In this document: positions 53,605 to 62,970 of the stretch, piece after piece
Numbering within the stretch: position 1 is the stretch's first letter
Layout of the letters: each line of letters begins with the position of its first letter
From: an uncultured Pseudobutyrivibrio sp.
Lineage (GTDB): Bacteria; Bacillota; Clostridia; Lachnospirales; Lachnospiraceae
Reading direction: 5' to 3'
NCBI GenBank assembly: GCA_900546435.1
Contig: URCQ01000002.1
Span: 62,001 to 126,000, forward strand
DNA length: 64,000 nucleotides
The notes under the pieces: generated by a model
Told to the model about the DNA's origin: nothing
What the model saw: the letters and a program-made list of their open reading frames with translations, nothing else
Databases searched by the model: none
Translations under genes and position numbers: made by a program

Positions 53605-54519
53605 CTATGCTAACTGTACTTTGCTGCTTTTTTTCATCACAGCAACACTAATCTGGGATAGTGTCGGTGTCTCTACCGCAATATCCAGTCCGGCCAGTTT
53701 ATCCATATCCTCTGCCAGACAAATACCTTCGTAGCCGTAATTGTTTTTTGTCATGCTGTACATAAATTTCTCTGCCGTAGAGATATCTTTCAGTTCGCCC
53801 TTGACATAGACATATTTTTCTTTTAAGTCTTCCACAAAGCCTTTTTCTACCACCTGTCCATGCTCCACGATAATAGCATAGTCTGTTACGTTTTCCATAT
53901 CAGCAATATTATGTGTGGAAAAAAGGACCGTCTTTTCTCCAGCACCTTCCTCCAGATAGCCACGAATCATATCGCATAATACATCACGCATCAATGGATC
54001 CAGCGGAGATGCCGGTTCGTCTAAGATGAGCATCTGTGTCTCTCTGGCAAAAACGCCGGAAAGCATAAGCTTCATACGATTTCCATCCGATAAATCGTTG
54101 ACCTTTTTTCCGCCTCCTTTGTGATCTGTCGTCACAATCTGTAATTGCTGCAGGTATCGCTCAAACTTCGCCCGGTCAAATTTATCATATAACAAATCTG
54201 TAATTTCCTCGACCTGTTTCACCGTCCACTGTGGAAGGTAATAATTATTCGGTCCAACATATCCTATCATTTCTTTCACCGGACAATCGGCATTTTCGCG
54301 TTCCTTATCATCCCACTTTCCAAAGAAATCCATGTTACCCTTATAATCGAGTCGCACGCCCGCCAATGCGTTAAGAAGCGTTGTCTTTCCTGCACCATTT
54401 TCTCCAATCAGAGCTGTGGCAAATCCCTGTGGAATCTTTAAACATGGGATATCAAGTGTAAATCCCTTAAATTTTTTGCTAAGATTGTTAATTGCTACTG
54501 CTGTTTTTACCTGTTCCAT
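53605..54519 (-). CDS. ABC transporter ATP-binding protein
   Basis: A 304-residue ATPase. Walker A GENGAGKTT is at about residues 38-46, an unusual signature LSDGNRMKL near 143 (Asp-Gly-Asn in place of Gly-Gly-Gln), Walker B LILDEPASPLDP near 165, and H-loop FSTHNIADME near 200. The ~75 residues after the H-loop region are typical of YtrB/EcsA-like exporters. It sits between the GntR regulator and two permeases, nine bases after the regulator. Confidence 0.88.
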   Translation of the reverse strand: MEQVKTAVAINNLSKKFKGFTLDIPCLKIPQGFATALIGENGAGKTTLLNALAGVRLDYKGNMDFFGKWDDKERENADCPVKEMIGYVGPNNYYLPQWTVKQVEEITDLLYDKFDRAKFERYLQQLQIVTTDHKGGGKKVNDLSDGNRMKLMLSGVFARETQMLILDEPASPLDPLMRDVLCDMIRGYLEEGAGEKTVLFSTHNIADMENVTDYAIIVEHGQVVEKGFVEDLKEKYVYVKGELKDISTAEKFMYSMTKNNYGYEGICLAEDMDKLAGLDIAVETPTLSQISVAVMKKSSKVQLA

Positions 54520-54528
54520 ATCCTGCTC

Positions 54529-54900
54529 CTATTCCTGCATGTTCCATAGCAAATCAAATGTCTTCATTACCTCTGTTTTTGAAATTCCCGCCATCCGTGC
54601 AGCCTTGATGGCCTCTGTCAGACTATCCTCCACACGACGCAGATGTTGCTCCTGTAGCATTTGGCTGTCCTGTGCATTGACGCAAAAGCCTTTGCCCTGA
54701 ATCGCCGTCACAAGCCCTTCTTCTTCCAGCTGCTCGTATGCCTTCATTGTCGTAATAACGCTGATTTTGAGTTCTTTTGCCAAGCCGCGAATGGATGGCA
54801 AATATTCCCCCTGTTTCACCTTACCAGCAAGAATATCCTGGCGAAATGCATCTGCAATCTGTTGATAAATCGGTATCCCTGAATTTTGTATTAATTTCAT
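54529..54900 (-). CDS. GntR-family regulator, YtrA subfamily
   Basis: A 123-residue protein. The winged helix (about residues 8-70) reads PIYQQIADAFRQDILAGKVKQGEYLPSIRGLAKELKISVITTMKAYEQLEEEGL. The short C-terminal tail without a ligand domain is the YtrA type. The start at MKLIQNSG (54900) follows AGGTG six bases ahead. It heads the ABC operon, and its promoter is embedded in TATA-rich inverted repeats, so autorepression is expected. Confidence 0.9.
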   Translation of the reverse strand: MKLIQNSGIPIYQQIADAFRQDILAGKVKQGEYLPSIRGLAKELKISVITTMKAYEQLEEEGLVTAIQGKGFCVNAQDSQMLQEQHLRRVEDSLTEAIKAARMAGISKTEVMKTFDLLWNMQE

Positions 54901-54922
54901 AGACATCACCTACCTGTTTTTT

Positions 54923-54979
54923 TAACTGTTATATAACTGTTTATATGTTATATATACAGTATATGCAGTTATGTGTCAA
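54923..54979 (-). promoter_or_regulatory. Promoter and operator region of the GntR-ABC operon
   Basis: Minus-strand TTGACA (54974-54979), 17 bases, TATATA (54951-54956). The sequence from the spacer to the leader carries repeated CAGTTATATAACAGTT and ATAACTG/CAGTTAT motifs: one near-perfect palindrome lies after the -10 and the outer half-sites flank it. These are probable YtrA-type operators. Confidence 0.65.
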
Positions 54980-55020
54980 GGGTTTATGAAAAATTATGTA
55001 AAAATGTACCTTGGCGCCAC

Positions 55021-55048
55021 AAAAAAAGACTGACATCTGCCAGTCTCT
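55021..55048 (-). terminator. Terminator after the MFS transporter gene
   Basis: AGACTG and CAGTCT arms with an eight-base loop; eight T follow on the minus strand. It lies some 200 bases beyond the transporter stop. Confidence 0.75.
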
Positions 55049-55247
55049 TCTCCGATCGGAATATTCTCTCTTTTCTGCCTCTACTCCCGCAAAACACGCA
55101 GTACACTCCCCATCAATCCCCCTTCCTGTTTGTCAGAATCGTAACATAAAATCTATCTGTATCGCAATCTACGTTGCGTAGACATCTATAGAATCTTCAA
55201 AAGAACATGTGCTTCATGCATTTGGATAAAAGACGTAATATCATATC
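55049..55247. other. Intergenic stretch without a convincing gene
   Basis: Between the MFS stop and its terminator. Apart from a ten-codon minus-strand frame at 55081-55113 behind a strong AGGAAGGGGG site, nothing recognisable was seen: no tRNA, riboswitch or repeat. It may be a 3' untranslated region or decayed coding sequence. Confidence 0.4.
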
Positions 55248-56579
55248 TTATTTTATACGTTTTATGTAATATTTCTTGGCAAATGCCAGAGGTATCAAGG
55301 TCAGAAGCACCAGCACAGCTCCTACGATGAGCAGGGTATGGGTCGGCAGATACTCCGTAAATCCATAGGAATCTACGAACTTTCCGCTGCGCATGATAAT
55401 CGGATTGGAGATCATCGGTGCAACGATCATCGGGATTAGGACAAAGAATACGATACGAATGCCCTCAAATTGTCCTCTGGCATCCTCCGGATACAACTGT
55501 TTGCCCCAGACGGTAATCGCCTGTAAAAAGAGCATATAACCAAGTCCCAAAACAAAGATACCTAAGAGAAGAACCGGATTCCAAAGCGTCTGCGTATTTA
55601 CATTTTCCGGTCGTACAAAAAGCCCCAACATACCAACGCCAATGCAATTTAAAAAGACTGCTACCTGACACAAGCCCGGAATTTTTCCCTGATTGATGAT
55701 CTTCGTTGACGGGATAACGGCTAACATGGCAAGCACCAGTCCGATACCTTCCATATATCCCATCATATCGGCAGTAAATCCAAGATAATAAATCATATAA
55801 TTTCCCAGATGGGTAAAATACATGTTAAAAGCGATAAAATAGACCGCTAGTGACCAGTTTACCCAGACCAGTTCTTTTAACTTTACATACTCTTTTACAT
55901 TAAAAATGGAAAAGAACTGCTGTCCGAAACTGCCACGTTTACTCTCCTTGAGTCCCGGTGCATCTTTCATGGCAAAGAGACAATAAATGCCAAACAGGAT
56001 CACAAGGATCCCCATAACAAGAAAGAGCCGCATATAATTGTCATCTGCACCGACAAGCATACCCCCGAGCACTGTTCCCGCGATCGTTCCTATGACCGGC
56101 TGCGTTGCGAGCGCTCCGCCTAATTGCCCTCTGTTATCATCATTCATGTGATCGTTGATCCAGGTATTGAAACCGACATCATTTCCCATGGATCCAAAGA
56201 AACTCATGACTGCATCCGCGATCACGACCGCTGTTCCTGCCACGATAAGGATGCTTCCCCTGCTATTTCCACTGCCATCCGTCATGTACTGGGTCAGTCC
56301 AAACACAATGGTAAAAATCCCCCACAAAATATAGCCCAGAGCGATAAAGATCTTTCGCTTTCCCTTACGATCCGACACACATCCAAACAAAAATGTCGAT
56401 ATAGTCGTTGCGATCGCCGATATGGCGACCATCCACGAAATGATTGTCGGGTCTTTCGCGATCTTTGCATAGACAAAGGTGTTGAACCATTGATTTTCCA
56501 TGTTCCAACAGATCTGTCCTGCAATTCCCAGCCCCCAGACTAAAAACCAAAATTTTGCCCCCTGTTTCTTTTCTTTCAT
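55248..56579 (-). CDS. Major facilitator superfamily transporter
   Basis: A 443-residue transporter with 12 predicted helices. The loop 2-3 motif GCVSDRKGKRKIF is at about residues 68-80, and SFFGSMGNDVGFNTWINDHMNDDNRGQ lies in the central part. Sugar porters of the SLC45/GPH-like branch look similar, so sugar import is the better guess, though efflux cannot be excluded. The start MKEKKQGAKF (56579) follows GGGGAAGG; a longer frame overlaps the Dabb gene. It lies 22 bases after the Dabb gene and shares its transcript. Confidence 0.85.
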   Translation of the reverse strand: MKEKKQGAKFWFLVWGLGIAGQICWNMENQWFNTFVYAKIAKDPTIISWMVAISAIATTISTFLFGCVSDRKGKRKIFIALGYILWGIFTIVFGLTQYMTDGSGNSRGSILIVAGTAVVIADAVMSFFGSMGNDVGFNTWINDHMNDDNRGQLGGALATQPVIGTIAGTVLGGMLVGADDNYMRLFLVMGILVILFGIYCLFAMKDAPGLKESKRGSFGQQFFSIFNVKEYVKLKELVWVNWSLAVYFIAFNMYFTHLGNYMIYYLGFTADMMGYMEGIGLVLAMLAVIPSTKIINQGKIPGLCQVAVFLNCIGVGMLGLFVRPENVNTQTLWNPVLLLGIFVLGLGYMLFLQAITVWGKQLYPEDARGQFEGIRIVFFVLIPMIVAPMISNPIIMRSGKFVDSYGFTEYLPTHTLLIVGAVLVLLTLIPLAFAKKYYIKRIK

Positions 56580-56601
56580 GCCTTCCCCTTTCCGGTGTCT
56601 T

Positions 56602-56904
56602 TTACACCTCAAAGTCCATGCAAGAACGCGTCGCCGTGTATGGACGCACCTTGCCGTCTGCAACTGCTACATGCGCCGGATGCACACTATACCCCTGCAA
56701 TGCCTCCGCGCTTTCAAATGTCGTATCCAACATGATATCCACATTAGAACTTGGCAGACTCTCTGTCTGCACATGAATCTCCATCAGACCCGGAATCTGC
56801 CCTGCCAGACCTTCTAAGCCTTCCTTGATACCCACTTTAATCTTTTCTTTTTCCTCAGCGGAAAATTCCTCCTTGAGTGTCCATAAAATAATGTGTTTTA
56901 CCAT
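56602..56904 (-). CDS. Dabb (stress-responsive A/B barrel) domain protein
   Basis: A 100-residue dimeric ferredoxin-like barrel protein. The start MVKHIILWTLKEEFS, the central GLEGLAGQIPGLMEIHV and the end YSVHPAHVAVADGKVRPYT with the conserved His pair are typical. The function is unclear in most bacteria; members bind small molecules or act as cyclase-like or stress proteins. AGGTGAGG precedes the ATG. It lies between the dus gene and the MFS gene. Confidence 0.88.
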   Translation of the reverse strand: MVKHIILWTLKEEFSAEEKEKIKVGIKEGLEGLAGQIPGLMEIHVQTESLPSSNVDIMLDTTFESAEALQGYSVHPAHVAVADGKVRPYTATRSCMDFEV

Positions 56905-56987
56905 TTTTCCTCACCTTTCTTTTTATCATTTTTAACTAAAATATATTTCATGTGCCAAAAGATAGCAAGCGTTTCACACTACTTTTT

Positions 56988-57959
56988 CTATCGTAACTCC
57001 TGCTCATGAAATAGTGCATCTACAGCTGCCTGATACGCAACCAGCCGCTCCGATTTTTTGATCTTTTTCAGGTATTTATCCGCATTCGTAAAACAATCCC
57101 CAAGATAAAACCACAATTCTTTCATACGGAATAATACATTGCGATCACCCGACATGATCTGTATATAACCTTCTAAGATCTCTTGATGAAAGGCATAGAG
57201 GCGGTCTTTTTTCTCCTGCATATGGTCGTGCGCCGCATCATCCGCCGTTTTCCTCCCTACATCATCCGCCGTCTTACTCATTTCGATCAAAAAAGGATTA
57301 CACAAAAGTCCCCGTCCCAGCATGACGCGATCCAAGTCCGGGAAACGCTCCTTCCTGTCTTGTAAATCCTCTGCCGAGCAGATGTCCCCATTATAGCAAA
57401 GCCTGTGCCCGCTCTCTTCCATCGCATAAGAAAAGGCATCGAGCCGCGGCTTTCCCTTATAAAAATCCTTACGCACACGGGGATGAATGATTAACTCTTC
57501 CAAAGGGTATTTCTCATACACCGCCAGAATGTCCTGCCATTCGTTCTCATCCTCCATGCCGATTCGCGTTTTAATCGAAATTTTTCCTGCATAACCTTCA
57601 ATAATCTCATACAAAAAATGATCTAACACTTCCGGTTCTGCCAATAGCCCCGCGCCGCGTCCTTTTGCTACTACTGTTCCCGATGGACATCCCACATTCA
57701 GATTCACGGTATCATAACCATATTGTGCGATTTCCTTTGCTACCACAAGAAAGTCCTCGCTTCGATTTGTCAGGATCTGTGGTACAACATGCATCCCTTC
57801 ATTATGTTCCGGCAAAAGATCCCTTATTTCACCATTACTCATTTTCTTATTTGCAATAAACGGCGTAAAATATCTGTCCATTGGACGAAAAAACTTATGA
57901 TATGCATTGCGATACACATATCCTGTCAGTCCCTCCATCGGTGCCATATAATATTTCAT
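56988..57959 (-). CDS. dus: tRNA-dihydrouridine synthase
   Basis: A 323-residue flavoenzyme reducing uridine in the tRNA D-loop. The N-terminal APMEGLTGYVYR binds FMN; the catalytic Cys lies in NLNVGCPSGTVVAKGRGAGLL (about residue 93), and ISIKTRIG and LIIHPRVRKDFYKG complete the barrel. A short repeated stretch (KTADD twice around residues 228-240) reflects a 24-base duplication in the gene and may be tolerated in a surface loop. Closest in style to the DusB/DusC group of Clostridia. Confidence 0.92.
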   Translation of the reverse strand: MKYYMAPMEGLTGYVYRNAYHKFFRPMDRYFTPFIANKKMSNGEIRDLLPEHNEGMHVVPQILTNRSEDFLVVAKEIAQYGYDTVNLNVGCPSGTVVAKGRGAGLLAEPEVLDHFLYEIIEGYAGKISIKTRIGMEDENEWQDILAVYEKYPLEELIIHPRVRKDFYKGKPRLDAFSYAMEESGHRLCYNGDICSAEDLQDRKERFPDLDRVMLGRGLLCNPFLIEMSKTADDVGRKTADDAAHDHMQEKKDRLYAFHQEILEGYIQIMSGDRNVLFRMKELWFYLGDCFTNADKYLKKIKKSERLVAYQAAVDALFHEQELR

Positions 57960-58145
57960 GTTTTCCTCCCAAAATCCCAGGACAACAACAGCCTATTCCT
58001 ATCATCTTTGTTCATATTATTATACACAATGTGCAGATAATTTTGTTCCCAAATTTATCTTCTATGCTATAATTTTTCTATTGCATAATCATACTACGAA
58101 AGAAACACTATAATTAATACAATATAACTTACGAGGTATTTCATT

Positions 58146-59507
58146 ATGAAACTAGAACATGTAAATGAAGAGCGTTTTGCCAAAAACCTAAGTCGTGCCA
58201 TCCAGATTGCTACCATTTCCCACGAAGACGAAGCAGATACGGATTGGACCAAATTCAAAGAATTTCATGACTTTCTGAAAGAAGCATACCCAAAGACCTT
58301 CTCTACCTTAGATGTCGAAGAAGTCGGACGCGCCGGTCTTATCCTACACTGGAAGGGCAGCGATGACACGTTGGATCCCATCGGATTTTTAGCACACCAG
58401 GATGTTGTTCCGGTTGCACCCGGAACAGAAGATGATTGGACAAACCCACCATTTTCCGGTGCTAATGACGGAACCTTTATCTGGGGCAGGGGCGCACTCG
58501 ATATGAAAAGTCACCTGCTTTGTATTATAGAAGGTATTGAAACATTGCTTGAGGAAGGCTATACAACAACACGTGATGTCTATGTCTGCCTGGATTACAA
58601 CGAAGAAATCGTAGCCGGAAAAGATAACGGTGCCAAAAAGATTGCCACCCTCTTAAACGAGCGCGGCATTCATTTTGACAGTATTTTAGATGAAGGTGGC
58701 GGTTCTACGGATGTTCACGCGAAAAACATTTTAGATGCACATATCACCATGGTTGGCGTTGCCGAAAAAGGATATGCCGATTACGAAATCACCGTAAAAG
58801 GATTAGGTGGTCACTCATCCTTTCCACCAAAGCATACCGCACTCGGACAATTGTCAGAGCTGATTACCAAAATCGAAAACCACCCATTTGAGGCACATTT
58901 CACAACACCGGTACTCGCTATGTTTTCTACCATCGGAAATCATATGTCATCTCCGCTTGGTGGACTACTCAAACGCCCTGGCGTATTAAAGCCTGTGCTT
59001 AAAAATGTCATGGGCAAGAATCCATTTACCGCCGCAATGGTCCGTACATCCACTGCAGTGACAATGGCATCCGCCTCTCCTGCACCAAATGTATTGCCGG
59101 AGACTGCAACATGCGTGATCAATTTCCGCCTTTTACAGGGAGACACGCTTGCTTCCGTCAAAAAACATCTGGAAGTTCTGGCCAAAGATTATGATGCCAC
59201 CATCACTCTGCTAAAAGGCAAGGAGGCAAGTGCCGTATCTCCAACAGATACCAGATCCTTTCACACAATTGACGATATTTTCGCAGATGGATGCGAAACT
59301 TCTTTTACGACGCCTTACCTGTTAACAGCCTGTACCGATTCTTATCATTATGAGTGCATTTGTGAAAACCTTTATCGTTTTTCACCATTTTCTTTGCCGT
59401 CAGAATTGATGCATACACCACACTCTACCAATGAGCGTTTTCCTGTGGATCAGATTACCCCAGGTGTTTCTTTCTTCATGCAGTACATCCGTCGCATGAA
59501 TGCGTAA
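58146..59507 (+). CDS. M20-family metallopeptidase
   Basis: A 453-residue zinc peptidase of the carboxypeptidase S/PM20D1 branch. The metal ligands and catalytic acids appear in FLAHQDVVPV, WGRGALDMKSH and DYNEEIVAGKDNGA (Glu-Glu). The dimerisation domain (about residues 200-330) carries GLGGHSSFPPKHTA. It has no signal peptide and probably trims intracellular peptides or N-acyl amino acids. The last 32 bases overlap the end of the convergent enolase gene. Confidence 0.9.
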   Translation: MKLEHVNEERFAKNLSRAIQIATISHEDEADTDWTKFKEFHDFLKEAYPKTFSTLDVEEVGRAGLILHWKGSDDTLDPIGFLAHQDVVPVAPGTEDDWTNPPFSGANDGTFIWGRGALDMKSHLLCIIEGIETLLEEGYTTTRDVYVCLDYNEEIVAGKDNGAKKIATLLNERGIHFDSILDEGGGSTDVHAKNILDAHITMVGVAEKGYADYEITVKGLGGHSSFPPKHTALGQLSELITKIENHPFEAHFTTPVLAMFSTIGNHMSSPLGGLLKRPGVLKPVLKNVMGKNPFTAAMVRTSTAVTMASASPAPNVLPETATCVINFRLLQGDTLASVKKHLEVLAKDYDATITLLKGKEASAVSPTDTRSFHTIDDIFADGCETSFTTPYLLTACTDSYHYECICENLYRFSPFSLPSELMHTPHSTNERFPVDQITPGVSFFMQYIRRMNA

Positions 59508-60801
59508 TGCCGGATAATTCTTCTTCTATACGAAGCAGGCGGTTATACTTTGCCACGCGCTCACTTCTACTTGGCGCACCTGTCTTTATCTGACCGGTAT
59601 TCATGGCTACCGCCAGATCAGCGATTGTCGTATCCTCCGTCTCACCGGAGCGATGCGATGCAATTGCTGTATAACCTGCTTCCTGTGCCAGACGAATGGC
59701 ATCTAACGTTTCTGAAACTGTCCCAATCTGATTTAGTTTAATGAGAATCGAATTTCCACAACCCTGTGCAATTCCTCTTTGCAGGCGATTTGTATTTGTC
59801 ACAAACAAATCATCTCCCACCAGTTGTACCTGATCTCCCAACTCCATGGTAAGTTTCTGCCATCCCTGCCAATCTTCCTCATCCAAGGGATCTTCAATGG
59901 ATGCAATCGGATATTTTTTTACCAGATAAACCCAATGTTTGATTAATTCATCTGTCGTGTAATCAACACCGGTCTTTGGCAAATGATATAACATCTGTCC
60001 ACTGCTGGTTGCCATCGTATCCTCATGAAAACAATCTGCCGTACATTTCCATTCCGATGATGCCGCATCCAGTGCTATCATAAAATGGTCTTCCATTGCA
60101 TAACCTGCGCGTTCTACCGCTTCCATAATCATTGTAATCGCTTCTTCGTCCGACGATAACGCCGGTGCAAAACCACCTTCATCTCCAACGGATGTCGTCA
60201 TTCCCTTTTCCCGTAGAAGAGACGATAACGCATGAAATACTTCTGCGCACCAACGCAATCCTTCCCGAAAGCAAGATGCCCCCACCGGCATAATCATAAA
60301 TTCCTGTACATCCAGACCAGAGGTTGCTGCATGAACACCTCCATTGATAATATTCATCATAGGAACCGGCATTCGCCTTCCGGAAACACCACCTAAAAAT
60401 CGATACAATGGAATATCAAGAGACGTTGCTGCTGCACGACAGCAGGCAATAGATGTCGCCAAAATCGCATTTGCTCCAAAATGTGATTTGTCATCCGTGC
60501 CGTCTGCCTGTATCATAGCACGATCAATCGCGTAAATATCGGATGCGTCCATCCCCTTTAAGGCTTTATTGATTTCATCGTTGACATGCCCTGCTGCCTG
60601 TAAAACACCTTTTCCACCATATCGCTTTTCATCACCATCCCGCAGTTCTAATGCCTCAAATTCTCCGGTAGAAGCACCACTCGGTGCTGCCCCACGTGCT
60701 ACCGTTCCGTCCATAAGATGCACTTCCGCCTCGACGGTTGGATTTCCTCTGGAATCCAAGATCTCCCTTCCTACTACTTTTTCAATTTCTAAATAATCCA
60801 T
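59476..60801 (-). CDS. eno: Enolase (phosphopyruvate hydratase)
   Basis: A 441-residue glycolytic enzyme converting 2-phosphoglycerate to phosphoenolpyruvate with Mg2+. All key segments are present: GASTGEFEALELRDGD, SHFGANAILATS, SVGDEGGFAP with the catalytic Glu, SIEDPLDEEDW, LIKLNQIGTVSET with the catalytic Lys, and ASHRSGETED. The C-terminus is odd: after NRLLRIEEEL the usual short end is replaced by GITHSCDGCTA, encoded in the antisense of the M20 gene's last codons. It may have gained this tail by loss of its original stop. Confidence 0.95.
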   Translation of the reverse strand: MDYLEIEKVVGREILDSRGNPTVEAEVHLMDGTVARGAAPSGASTGEFEALELRDGDEKRYGGKGVLQAAGHVNDEINKALKGMDASDIYAIDRAMIQADGTDDKSHFGANAILATSIACCRAAATSLDIPLYRFLGGVSGRRMPVPMMNIINGGVHAATSGLDVQEFMIMPVGASCFREGLRWCAEVFHALSSLLREKGMTTSVGDEGGFAPALSSDEEAITMIMEAVERAGYAMEDHFMIALDAASSEWKCTADCFHEDTMATSSGQMLYHLPKTGVDYTTDELIKHWVYLVKKYPIASIEDPLDEEDWQGWQKLTMELGDQVQLVGDDLFVTNTNRLQRGIAQGCGNSILIKLNQIGTVSETLDAIRLAQEAGYTAIASHRSGETEDTTIADLAVAMNTGQIKTGAPSRSERVAKYNRLLRIEEELSGITHSCDGCTA

Positions 60802-60904
60802 ATTGTTCCTCTTCTTTCCTCATTTTCTATGGATTATTTTTCCACAACTATATTATTTTTATACAGCGATAGAACACCCAATGTATTTTCCTCACCGCCA
60901 CAAC

Positions 60905-60964
60905 AAAAAGCGACTGCAAATGGCTTTGAGGATTCCCCTCACATCAAGCCATCTGTAGCCGCTT
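60905..60964 (-). terminator. Strong terminator after the transketolase genes
   Basis: Arms of about 19 bases (60908-60926 and 60946-60964; AAGCG-CT-CA-ATGGCTT pairing with few mismatches), with a small inner GAGG/CCTC hairpin. A T-run follows on the minus strand. Confidence 0.88.
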
Positions 60965-60985
60965 CTTAATATCCTGTCTTATATT

Positions 60986-61924
60986 TTATAAAAATGCCTT
61001 AACCTTCTTGTAGATACCTGCTGCATCCAGTTCATACTTCTCAAGAAGTTTTAATGCTGGACCAGACTCGCCAAAGCGATCTTCTACACCAATACGAAGT
61101 AATTTAGCCGGCTGCTTTTCGGCAAGTACTTCTGCAACTGCACTTCCAAGACCACCAATGATTGAATGCTCTTCTACCGTAACAACCTTGCCTGTCTTTG
61201 CTGCAGAACGTACAACTAAATCTACGTCAAGTGGCTTAATCGTATGCATATTGATTACTTCAACGCTGATACCCTCTGCCTCTAATTTCTCTGCTGCTGC
61301 AAGAGATTCTGCTACTTCAAGACCGGTTGCGATTAATGTAAGGTCTGTACCTTCTTTTAACACAACACCCTTACCGATTTCAAACTTGTAATCGTCTCTG
61401 TCATTGATGACCGGCACTGCCAAACGTCCAAAACGAAGATATACCGGACCTTCCATTTCATAAGCTGCCTTTACAGCTGCTCTTGCTTCAACATCATCCG
61501 ATGGATTGATGATTGTCATACCAGGAATCGTGCGCATCAGCGCAATATCTTCATTACATTGATGCGTTGCACCATCTTCACCAACAGAAATACCAGCATG
61601 GGTTGCACCAATCTTTACGTTCAAATGTGGATATCCCACAGAGTTACGGATCTGTTCAAAGGTACGTCCTGCTGCAAACATAGCAAAACTAGAGCAGAAT
61701 GGAACCTTACCTGTGCTGGCAAGACCTGCTGCAATACCAATCATGTTTGCCTCTGCAATACCACAGTCAATGTGACGTTCTGGGAATTCCTTCTTAAAAA
61801 TACCTGTCTTTGTAGCGGCTGCAAGGTCAGCATCCAAAACTACCAGATTCTCATGTTCTCTTCCAAGACTTGCTAGAGCATTACCATAACTATCTCTTGT
61901 CGCGATTTTCTTTACTTCTGACAT
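60986..61924 (-). CDS. Transketolase, C-terminal subunit
   Basis: A 312-residue half transketolase: pyrimidine-binding domain (about residues 5-170, with CGIAEANMIGIAAGLA carrying the catalytic Glu) and C-terminal domain (about 185-312, VVTVEEHSIIGGLGSAVAE). It pairs with the product of the preceding gene, overlapping it by 13 bases, to make the split enzyme common in Clostridia and Archaea. It moves two-carbon units between pentose and triose or hexose phosphates, linking xylose use to glycolysis. Confidence 0.93.
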   Translation of the reverse strand: MSEVKKIATRDSYGNALASLGREHENLVVLDADLAAATKTGIFKKEFPERHIDCGIAEANMIGIAAGLASTGKVPFCSSFAMFAAGRTFEQIRNSVGYPHLNVKIGATHAGISVGEDGATHQCNEDIALMRTIPGMTIINPSDDVEARAAVKAAYEMEGPVYLRFGRLAVPVINDRDDYKFEIGKGVVLKEGTDLTLIATGLEVAESLAAAEKLEAEGISVEVINMHTIKPLDVDLVVRSAAKTGKVVTVEEHSIIGGLGSAVAEVLAEKQPAKLLRIGVEDRFGESGPALKLLEKYELDAAGIYKKVKAFL

Positions 61925-62751
61925 AATGCTTCCTCCGCCTTCTTTAATTCTTCGATTGCAATTGCATATTCTTCATCATTTGGAGCTTTTCCATGCCAAC
62001 CTACCGCATTCTCCATGTAAGAAACGCCCTTGCCCTTTACCGTCTTCATGATAATAGCTGTTGGTATTCCCTTTGTTTCTCTTGCTTCTTTAAATGCTGC
62101 GCGGAGCTGATCAAAATCATTGCCATCTTCTACCGCAATCACATGGAAGTTAAATGCTGCAAACTTATCTGTAATTGGATATGGAGAGTTTACCTCTTCA
62201 ATCGTTCCATCAATCTGCAAATTGTTGTTATCTACGATAACGCACAAATTATCCAAGTGATGAGATCCTGCAAACATAGCAGCCTCCCATACCTGACCTT
62301 CCTGGATTTCTCCATCACCCAGAAGTGTATATACGCGATAATCTTCCTTTGATAATTTTGCTGAAAGTGCCATACCTACAGCAACGGAAATACCCTGTCC
62401 AAGGGATCCACTGGAAGCATCTACTCCTGGTGTGTGCTGAATACATGGATGTCCCTGTAAATGAGATCCAATATGACGAAGTGTCAAAAGATCCTCCACT
62501 GGGAAATATCCTCTGTTGGCAAGTGCCGCATAAAGTCCTGGCGCAGTATGTCCTTTAGATAAAACAAAACGATCACGATCTGCTTTCTTTGGATCTTTTG
62601 GGTCAATATTCATCTCTTCAAAATACAGATAAGTAAAGACCTCTGCTGCTGATAAAGATCCACCTGGATGTCCTGCCTTTGCTGCATGAACACCATCAAT
62701 GATACCTTTGCGAACTTTCACTGCTTCTTTTTGTAGTTCAAGATTTGTCAT
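61912..62751 (-). CDS. Transketolase, N-terminal subunit
   Basis: A 279-residue half transketolase carrying the TPP diphosphate site: GHPGGSLSAAEV, LSKGHTAPGLY, and GDGEIQEGQVWEAAMFAGSHHLDNLCVIVDNN (the GDG...NN motif). The start at MTNLELQKEA (62751) has GAGAGGA eight bases upstream; an in-frame upstream Met has less support. Overlap with the C-terminal gene enforces equal synthesis of both halves. Confidence 0.93.
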   Translation of the reverse strand: MTNLELQKEAVKVRKGIIDGVHAAKAGHPGGSLSAAEVFTYLYFEEMNIDPKDPKKADRDRFVLSKGHTAPGLYAALANRGYFPVEDLLTLRHIGSHLQGHPCIQHTPGVDASSGSLGQGISVAVGMALSAKLSKEDYRVYTLLGDGEIQEGQVWEAAMFAGSHHLDNLCVIVDNNNLQIDGTIEEVNSPYPITDKFAAFNFHVIAVEDGNDFDQLRAAFKEARETKGIPTAIIMKTVKGKGVSYMENAVGWHGKAPNDEEYAIAIEELKKAEEALCQK

Positions 62752-62854
62752 TGCATTTATCCTCTCTCTATTTTTTAGCCACAATTCCCTATGACTATGA
62801 TTAAAGTTCTCTTAGAATTTGTAGTATAAGAATACACTATTCTCCCCATAATAC

Positions 62855-62900
62855 AAAAAGGTCATAGAAAACCCTTATAAATAAGATTTTACTATGACCT
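62855..62900 (-). terminator. Terminator after the right-edge ATPase gene
   Basis: Nine-base arms AGGTCATAG (62859-62867) and CTATGACCT (62892-62900) with a long AT-rich loop; TTTTTG follows on the minus strand. Confidence 0.8.
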
Positions 62901-62970
62901 CATTTTATTATCAATAGCAGAATTTATACATTTTTAAGCAAATTTTTGAGTTTTCATGGAAGTTATGCTC

